Shown in pieces: positions 57,301 through 64,000 of a stretch of DNA of 64,000 bases (position 1 is its first letter; each line of letters begins with the position of its first letter). The position numbers and the translations under genes were made by a program. Origin of the DNA: Lepidodermella squamata (Eukaryota > Gastrotricha); contig JBLDXI010000029.1 in assembly GCA_047495785.1 (NCBI GenBank), positions 2,294,001 through 2,358,000 on the forward strand. The letters run 5' to 3'. The notes beneath the pieces were generated by a model. That model saw only the letters and a program-made list of their open reading frames with translations, searched no databases and was not told where the DNA came from.

Positions 57301-59711
57301 TAATATTTTCACTCCGAAAAAATGTATGCGAGCATCGTGATGTATCCGAAAATTGACAAATTCTTTTGCATCGTCAATTATCTCTACAAAGCAAAAAACC
57401 CAACGCCGAATTGGGTGAGGGGGTGGGGGGCGAAAGTGGAGTACGAAAGGTGTTCTGACGCCGCCAGGGATCTGAGACCTTGCTTGCTCGCTGCTCAGCA
57501 GTTCCGAAGTGGTTATCAGCCAGGTCTGATTTTATTCATCCAAATTCAAATCAGTTTCACGTGAGGAAACATTTAACAATAACAATTCTTGGAATCAGGA
57601 ATAAGAATACTAAGGGCAAGTTTTGCCACTTACATGTATCTTCAATTTGTCAGCAGCCAAGCAAAACTCGCTCATCGCAAGTTTTGTGGTGAGGGCCTCA
57701 GGAGCCACGAACGTCGGGTTCGATACCATATTAGCGAGGACAAGCTGGTGCAGCACAGCGTCGTTTATAGGCGATAGGCTCTTAACCACGGCATAGGATT
57801 GAACCTGAGCCGTGACTCCGACACTCATCGTATACTGCACGGTAGCTGACGTGGGCGCTTTAAATCCTTGAAGGTCGTAGACTTGTTGCGTCGGGGCACA
57901 GATCGCTTGGCCCACTAATCTGATGGGCAGTGCAGCATTTGAAGGAACCTGATACGTGTAAACACGTAAAAAACAGAGTTGTCCATGTTGTTCGAGATGA
58001 TGTCCATGTTTTTCGAGGCTTTCCTGAATGGCTTTGAGTCTCTTGTCCAAAATAAGTCAGTAACAGACAGTAAAAAAGCTGTAACAGCGCTTCCCGTTTG
58101 CAGCTTGACGATCAGCTTGAGTGGATTATTCGCGATAGTAAACGTTTTTACCCAATGCCGGGCGAGAGTAGTTAATTTCTTGCTTGAGTACGCTTATATT
58201 GACACGCTGCGGGAACACTTTGCGAGGGAGATTGTTCCATTCGTCGATCAGTTGCAGAAGGCGAGAGTAGTTACGAGTTAGAGTTGGAACTGGTGACGAG
58301 TTGCAAAGCCCTCGTATTTGCAAAGCTTCGCTCCGCTTTTCCGCATTTTGCAGATGTAATACACTGTAAAGCCCGAATTTCGAGGATGCGGGTGAGTTGA
58401 ATCTACCCACAAATCAGGATACTTCGTCCGTATTTACTGCTTGGCGGCGGCGAGAGATAACCCGAGTTGTAAGGATTCAAATATATCGAATTCATCGCTT
58501 GGCAGCGACAAAGGACGGTCATCTTCTTCCTCTAATTCTGGGTTAACGGCGTAAGCATCATCGTTCGTACTCAAAAACAGCGTCACGATTAAAATAAATT
58601 TTGCTAGTGTTAATTCCGCTATTAAAAATCAAGGAATGATATCGAATGGTTCCACAGGCCGGCTTGTTCTGTTTTGCCAGAGGCTGCCACTTTTTAATGC
58701 TACGCAATTACTAATATTCGGATGATTTAAAAACATTTTCGGATAAAATTCGCGTTTTGATTTGAAAAAAAAATATTTCGGATGGCTCGCAGATATTTTT
58801 TTATACCATATTTGGAGGTTAGATATGCAGCCCACAAATGCTTGGATCCCCATAGATTTTACCTATCCATCTCACTGGATTAGGATAATATTTTAAAGCA
58901 CAAAAAATGAATGAAAAATTCAAAATTTATTTTGCAATTGAAAGGTGACATGCCGGAAATTGTCGAAGATATCGACAAAGAAGGAGGTTTGTTTCATATC
59001 GAATCATTAGGCTTTGTAATTTGTCAAAAAACTACGTTATGTCTCGTTTAAATCTAGTTTTAACTTCATTTGTTCATTAGAATTTCTTTCAAATTTGAAT
59101 ATTATTTCTAAAATTCTATTTTTCATGTAGATTTTCCGAATTCTCGATGGTCTTTGGCGCCGGAAATGACCAGTCCAGACCTAATCGGAGGCCGACCTTC
59201 GCCGACAAACAGCGCAAGGCCCGCCAGTACGAACTCGGGCGCGTCCACTGAAGGCGTTGTCCTGAGGAAACGCCCAAATCGCGGCGTCGATTCCTCCGAT
59301 CCGCAGTCATCCAGCCGGACAGATTCGCCGGTTGGCCAGCAGGAAATCAGGCTAACTCGTCGCCACACAGCTACGTCAATGGCGGCGGCTCGAAGTTCGC
59401 CGACAATGCCGCCTTACCCGCAAGAAAGAAGGCCTAGGAACAATAGTAGAACTCCGAAAAAACAACCGAAAAGCTCATTGCCGCCAGCTGAAAACATCAC
59501 CTCAAATGATAATAATAATAATAATGATAATGCCACACCGTTAGATTCTCATATAATCGAAATTCCTGTAATAATCGATGAACCGATTAGCGAAGACGGG
59601 AAGAAAGTTGATGTTGTTATTGAACAAGCTCAAGTTGAAACTGAAGTTGAAAAAATAGACCAACCGATCAGCACTGCCGTTGATGATCTGGTTGCGACCG
59701 GCAGCTCATGA
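54312..59711 (+). CDS. Suv4-20: Histone H4 lysine-20 methyltransferase (SUV4-20 / KMT5B-type)
   Basis: Three exons encode about 540 residues: 54312-54808, 56414-56958 and 59131-59711, all in phase. The SET region matches SUV420H proteins: GFEIRPCYRYSGERNLGAK, PGANDFSVI then [44 protein letters not shown], and the zinc-binding CECETCE. These bind S-adenosylmethionine and the H4 tail; the family makes di- and trimethyl H4K20 in heterochromatin. The frame would run on to a stop at 56990, but the donor at 56958 joins in phase to a third exon rich in Ser, Pro, Asn and acidic residues, a disordered tail. Introns of 1.6 and 2.2 kb carry repeats and a foreign ORF. AATAAA lies about 90 bp after the stop. 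Confidence 0.9.
55000..55105. repeat. Dispersed repeat R2 in SUV4-20 intron 1
   Basis: GATATCGATTTCGATTCTAG, AAATCAGTCATTTTCACGAT, AATCTTGGAATCCAACAT and GGTACCAGGCAGC match the 38.8 kb copy in order, giving a unit of roughly 100 bp. Confidence 0.6.
55289..55402. repeat. Dispersed repeat R3, copy 2, in SUV4-20 intron 1
   Basis: Shares TAGAAATATT, AAAGCGAC, TTTATCTAAAATTA and CCGCTAAAAGATATTC with the copy next to COQ7 exon 2. About 30 bp of AT-rich sequence is present here and absent there. Confidence 0.65.
55815..56172. mobile_element. Fold-back element (~90 bp arms) in SUV4-20 intron 1
   Basis: The left arm (55815-55902) includes TTTTTTGCACAAAATCGATT and CGAATCGTCGATGAATTC. The right arm (56057 to about 56145) is its reverse complement with few changes. 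About 155 bp of unrelated sequence lies between. GTGCA-rich sequence is reiterated at the right end. No coding capacity; typical of a MITE or fold-back transposon. Confidence 0.8.
57610..58047 (-). CDS. Unknown ORF, antisense in SUV4-20 intron 2
   Basis: An open frame of about 146 codons on the minus strand with no ATG at its left end, so it is probably an internal exon or a fragment. It contains ESLEKHGHHLEQHGQL, PIRLVGQAICAPTQQVYDL and VTAQVQSYAVVKSLSPIND. A good donor (CAT/GTAAGT) sits at about 57631. I do not recognise the family. It lies inside the 2.2 kb second intron of SUV4-20; a nested host gene and a transposon fragment are both possible. Confidence 0.35.
   Translation of the reverse strand, partial: DKRLKAIQESLEKHGHHLEQHGQLCFLRVYTYQVPSNAALPIRLVGQAICAPTQQVYDLQGFKAPTSATVQYTMSVGVTAQVQSYAVVKSLSPINDAVLHQLVLANMVSNPTFVAPEALTTKLAMSEFCLAADKLKIHVSGKTCP
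58126..58410 (-). pseudogene. Possible fragment of a non-LTR retrotransposon reverse transcriptase end
   Basis: A minus-strand frame includes TRNYSRLLQLIDEWNNLPRK, which resembles the WNxLPxxV block near the C-terminus of reverse transcriptases of LINE-type elements. The likeness is short and from memory only. It sits next to the unknown ORF in the same intron, so both may derive from one insertion. Confidence 0.25.
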
Positions 59712-61065
59712 GTAAATCGAGAAAAAATCCTCCTTAATTTTTTCGAGTTCGATTGTATAATTAATTGTCGTGCGCAGTATTTTGATGTGTTTTTCTCATC
59801 GAATAAAAAATTGAGTCATGTTATAATAATTGTAAACCGGTTAGCGTTATATTAACTATTTTTCGAGGGCTTGTATTTTGCTCTAATATTCGACCTCTTA
59901 TTTTTCTTGCGACTGGTCTTTTCTTCTCTTTTTCTACTGAACAGCTTTGTTGTGTCTTCATCTTCATGTCAAATGATGTCTTCTGGAAGAAATATATTAA
60001 AAAAATACAGGTGCGATTGATTGCCCGGTTGATTGGCGCGGTGATTATTCTTATCTTGAAAATAAGATGATTTTTCTTGACTTAATTTTGTTCCTGTTTG
60101 TGTTGTTTTATACTAAAAAAAATCAGTCGCGTTCAGTACGCAACTTTTTCTCCGAAAACCGTTTTTCACGCTCGCAATAACTATAAGGCGAAGTTATTAT
60201 TTAGTTGGAAATATGATAGATTGAAGGTATAAAATAAAAATTGTTGAGCGTTGTGAAACTGCCTTTTTCTTCGTTTTTCCACGATGGAGGGGCTTTGTAG
60301 CCCTCGTTAACTCATTCCCTATTTGAAAGATTGTGCAGCTGAAGCAACTGGAAAACTTGAGATGTTATTGGAATATCACGCGCGGTCTTAACTTCGTAAA
60401 AATCAAGACTGAGAAAATTTAACCTTAGTGCGACTTTGCGCGTGAGCCGAGTCCTGATTTTTAACAAATTAATTTCCGCGCGAAGATGTAGAGCGTTATT
60501 TCTAAATATCGTGTCGGTTTATATACCAATAAATAATTCAGTCAATTTTCTATTGATTGGATATGGGGCTCTCGCCTAAAAAATTAATGGGAAATTGTTC
60601 TACGGGCAGGCCAAATTTCTGAAAAGAAGTGCGCGCGCTCTCAAACCGTGCGCAAAATTTAAGATGCACGTAAAACGTTTTCCCATTAATTTTTACGCGC
60701 GAGAATTCTATAATCTATTCGATAGAAAATTGACGGACCTTTATTTTGGTATAACATCCGCCTGAATAGTGAAAACCAACCACTTGACATTACCGTGCGG
60801 CACTGAAATTTACAAAAATTTATGAAAAGTCCACTTTTACCCTCTGATTGCGCAATTAATGCATAGAGAACGAAGTGATGTAGTGATGTAGTGATCACTA
60901 CTCTCTCTATGAATAAATGAGGGGGCCTGCTAGAAACTAAGTATGGCCCGGAATTGAGCCGTTTATTGCAGCATGGTTTCTAACGGAAATATGAGCTTTT
61001 TTCTAACTTGATTTGCTCTAATAGACCTTGCTTCAAGATTTATTCGATCCTGAATCAGTAGCTCG
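59712..61065. other. Intergenic region between SUV4-20 and the BTB gene, with a long hairpin
   Basis: About 1.35 kb. The SUV4-20 polyadenylation signal is near 59803. An imperfect inverted repeat lies at about 60518-60757 (listed separately). The presumed promoter of the BTB gene is at the right end. No gene is supported. Confidence 0.5.
60518..60757. repeat. Imperfect inverted repeat, ~240 bp hairpin
   Basis: The left arm (60518-60597) has TATACCAATAAATAATTC, GTCAATTTTCTATTGA and AAAATTAATGGGAAA. The right arm (60679-60757) carries the reverse complements in mirror order. The loop of about 80 bp has CGCGCG-type sequence. Either an old fold-back transposon or a structured regulatory element. 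Confidence 0.65.
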
Positions 61066-62663
61066 ATGGCGACGGAAGCCAAGTATTTTGAGAAATATCC
61101 TGTTTTGGACATGTCAGATGTCATCATGAAAACTTACCTGGACCTTTTTAAAAGCTCGACGAATAGCGATGTCACCTTCAAGATGGACGACGGTTCGGTG
61201 ATCAGAGCCCACAGTTTGATTCTGAAAAGCCAGCTACCGTATTTTGAGAAGATGTTTGATTCTGGCCATTTTATCGAGGGGAAAACGGGTCAAGTTGAAT
61301 TGCCAGGAAAAACTCATTCAACGGTGAAGCTCTTGTTACGATATCTGTATATCGGCCGAATCGACATACACGAATTGACCCTGGATGCTATTCTTGAAAT
61401 CTATCGAGTAGCTCACGAATTCGATATTTCGGCAATGCTTGCGGTGTTGGAGCTAGTTTTTGAGGTGGGATTGATTTTCTAGAATGCATAGCCATTAGCA
61501 TGCAAGGCTGGTTTAATTAGCTGAAAATATACATTTTCATTTGAGTTTTTCATTATTTGAGGTTTTCTATTTGAGTTTTTCCGAATGCCAATGTTGAACA
61601 TTTTTTCAGGAGGTGATTGACAGAGACAATGTCTGGAAATTTTTCGACAACGCTCTGTTTCTTGGACGGCGAGATTTTCTTGAGATTTGTCAAGATTTCA
61701 TCAATTCGAATGCGAGCGACTTGATCGATTCGCCTGCCATTATCGACCTATCGAAAGATGGGCTGATCGGCGTCATTTCAAATGACGACTTCAGTGCTCC
61801 TGAAATCGAAATATTGCGGGTGATCTGCAAATGGCAAGAAGCAAACAATCACTCGGGCATAGCGGATATATTGAACCAGGTTCGATTCGGCTTGACAGAA
61901 GTTCACGGCTACACGCTCTGTCAAATTGCGCCCCTCTACAAGCTTCTAGCGGAAAAAAATTGCTTGGAATTGCTTGAGAATAACGGCGATGCTCGCAAGC
62001 GGCGAATCGTAGTAGGCAGAAAATGGAGGCTCGTTTGCTCCAAAGGTCCATATTATATATTACAAATACCAATCATGATCAATCAATGAACATTTTTCGC
62101 AGCTGCCGTCGGAAACGGAACTCAAGTTACGGGCCTTCCAGCTCTCGATTTGTTCGGGCCACCTTCTTGGAATGGTAAAACAATTCCCCGATCTGAGGCT
62201 GTTATTGTGACGATGCCGAAGCCGAGTTACATTTCTTCGATTTCGTTTTCGATTCACAGCGGAGGCTTTAATAATTGTATGTACTCGATTGAGTTTTCTC
62301 CCAGTCTGGAAGGTACTTGGTTGCGATTAAATAATGAGAAAATCGCAGGAGAAAATCTCAGTAACGATTTATCTCGTTTCCAAGTTATATTTTTCCGGAA
62401 AAAGAGAATATGTCGCGGTAAGTTATGCTTGATTTGGATTTGATTTTCCTGCATTTATTAAACCATCTTGTATCTCTTGTATTACAGTGCGAATTACAGA
62501 GGTTTCAGGGTTGTCGTCGAATTACACGGTACAACAGTTCTCATGCCCGTCTCCGGACTACGAAGCCGAGTTTTACGCCGATTATCTTTCCCTTTATCCC
62601 AATGGCGAGACAGTGCTATACGAAATCAATAAAAACGGAGTTATGCGTCGGCTTGTAGTTTGA
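61066..62663 (+). CDS. BTB-BACK domain protein (BTBD9-like)
   Basis: Four exons encode about 441 residues: 61066-61464, 61610-62045, 62103-62417 and 62488-62663. Residues about 25-130 form a BTB/POZ domain (NSDVTFKMDDGSVIRAHSLI, LPYFEKMFDSGHF, LRYLYIGRIDI). Residues about 135-260 form a BACK domain (VWKFFDNALFLGRRDFLEIC, FSAPEIEILRVICKWQ). BTB-BACK proteins are usually Cullin-3 substrate adaptors. There are no Kelch repeats; the C-terminal part (SSISFSIHSGGFNNCMYSIEF) is beta-rich, reminiscent of the discoidin-like part of BTBD9, but too diverged to be sure. The donor of exon 2 (AAAG/GTCCAT) is weak but is the only one that keeps phase with exon 3. Confidence 0.82.
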
Positions 62664-63573
62664 ACGTTCACAGTTCAAAATGGTTATGCTCGTTTCAGGC
62701 TGCATAACCTTTAAATTAAGCCTTTAACGCCGCTCAAAGCAATGAAATTCTCTATCATAATTCACTACAGTTCACTACACTATACATATAATATATCATA
62801 TACCCGTTATACTCTGATTTTTGTCATGTCATCATGGTGATCAGTGGCCAACACTCTTTGATGATTTTACCGAATTTATGTTCTAAGCTGTATCGCTCGC
62901 CGTCACTGGATTGGTGAGTTTAGAACCAGTTTACAGGAATTTTCAGACATCGATGAATTCCATAATAAAGTGTAATAAATTTATCAATTTATCAATGAAT
63001 ATTCCCGATTCATTTAAGGTCATATCCCACCCGATCCGATGCTGCGGCGCTGTTTGACAGCGGAGACAACAACGATGTGTTTTTTTGAATGAGAAGGGAC
63101 TGGACCCGGCATGTGAACTCCAAGAAGCGCGATCACCGATGGCCGTAAAATGTTTCATTCTAAAGAACTTCAACGCAACACTTTTCCTCCAAAGTTTCCA
63201 CTCGGCTAATGGCTAATGTAAAGAGAGGCTTTGAAAATTGAGGTCATTGAGGTCGCCCTGAACTGCATTTCTATCTGAAACACAGTAGAGAATTTTATTC
63301 GTTGTAGCGTTACTGTTCAAACTGTTCATTACCTCACAGTACGGCATAGAATGGGACAATTTGGCTCGGGAAGAAATCATTCGTATAAACTGTACGTATA
63401 AACTGTAGTTACGGAAATACTAACCCGGGCATATTAAAAATGATACCTCGAAAAATGGGGAAAAGTAGGCTAAACTAATCAAGGCTGGGCTTCTATTTGA
63501 GAAAGGCCAATGCCACGAAGACCTGACTTTTATTTCCGTCTATCAATCTCAAAACTCATCAAATTGTTTACAA
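62664..63573. other. Intergenic region right of the BTB gene
   Basis: About 900 bp. An AATAAA for the BTB gene is near 62963, and a minus-strand AATAAA for the last gene is near 63526. A minus-strand frame of 76 codons (62943-63173) has no recognisable features. Nothing else is supported. Confidence 0.45.
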
Positions 63574-63693
63574 TTAAAACTCAGATATCTCGTCCGCGTC
63601 GTCTTCGTGGTAGACGCTCTCCTCGTCGTCGTGGATTTTAGGCACTTCCTCGGTTTGAGATTGAGGTTTAGGTTGAGTAGAAGTAGGTTGCGT
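63574..63693 (-). CDS. Last exon of an unknown minus-strand gene (acidic C-terminus)
   Basis: The minus strand has an acceptor (CGCCTAG at about 63694) followed by 39 codons and a stop, with an AATAAA about 45 bp beyond. The peptide is Gln/Pro-rich, then strongly acidic (KIHDDEESVYHEDDADEISE, then F and stop). Codon-like composition, the acceptor and the signal agree on a true terminal exon. Earlier exons must lie to the right, in or beyond the last 300 bp, and were not identified. Family unknown. Confidence 0.5.
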   Translation of the reverse strand, partial: TQPTSTQPKPQSQTEEVPKIHDDEESVYHEDDADEISEF

Positions 63694-64000
63694 CTAGGCG
63701 CAGCAGAGCACGCGTTTCGCACGTGCCGTAGTAGCCTAGGCTATTATTCGAGATAAGACTATCGACGAATTTCAATTTACCTAGGCTTCTAAACGAGGGG
63801 GCTTATATTTCGGTAACTATGATATTATCGATTAATTTTCGGTTTTTGAGATTTTTTGCCGGTACATTCAATTTCGGTGGATTTGAATTCAGCTTGGCCG
63901 CTTCGGAACTTTTTTTCATTGTTTTCAACCTTAATTTTGCTCTATTAGCCAATTTCACAATTTATTTGACGCTGAATCAGCAGCTCGATATCATTCGATG
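63694..64000. other. Window edge, presumed intron or upstream sequence of the minus-strand gene
   Basis: About 300 bp of AT-rich sequence to the window edge. If the acidic exon is real, this is at least partly its upstream intron. No exon is identified. Confidence 0.35.

Noticed and set aside
1-64000. tRNA genes, rRNA genes and CRISPR arrays.
   Set aside because: No cloverleaf with a TTC-type loop, no rRNA core sequence (only short snoRNA complements) and no regularly spaced direct repeats were seen by eye; a tRNA scan would settle the first point.

Overview
This window is compact, intron-rich animal DNA. Genes lie a few hundred bases apart on both strands, most introns are 45-60 nt with GT..AG ends, and AATAAA signals follow many stop codons. 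A large tandem bestrophin family and very short introns point to a small-genome ecdysozoan. I lean to a nematode or a close relative, but nothing here settles the phylum. Exon limits were read by eye from splice motifs and reading phase. All complete gene models given keep frame across every junction; exact edges carry an error of one or two bases.

Layout: (1) 1-20.4 kb is a tandem array of eight bestrophin anion-channel genes, all on the plus strand, the first cut by the window edge. It is interrupted by one intronless secreted orphan on the minus strand (15.9-17.8 kb). (2) 20.7-41.1 kb holds four paralogues of the microsomal triglyceride transfer protein (MTP) large subunit, in orientation -,-,+,-. 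(3) 41.6-45.5 kb is COQ7 (minus), split by a 3.1 kb intron that holds a degraded retroelement with a CCHC zinc knuckle. (4) 46.1-48.5 kb is a mitochondrial-type NAD kinase (NADK2, minus). (5) 48.8-51.1 kb is a minus-strand snoRNA host transcript with eight box C/D snoRNAs, one per intron. (6) 52.0-54.2 kb holds two tandem intronless glyoxylate/hydroxypyruvate reductase genes (plus). (7) 54.3-59.7 kb is an H4K20 methyltransferase of the SUV4-20 type (plus), with repeats and a foreign ORF in its introns. (8) 61.1-62.7 kb is a BTB-BACK protein (plus). (9) 63.6-63.7 kb is the last exon of an unknown minus-strand gene.

Common themes: two gene families have expanded locally (bestrophins and MTPs), and both keep a short conserved extreme C-terminus behind variable sequence. 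Every bestrophin ends in or near F-R-x-[L/I/M]-N. Several dispersed AT-rich repeats, TIR elements and fold-back elements sit mainly in introns. The most unusual finds are the snoRNA host gene with duplicated guides against one 28S rRNA helix, the bestrophin C-terminal signature, the MTP expansion, and the nested TIR insertions in a bestrophin intron.
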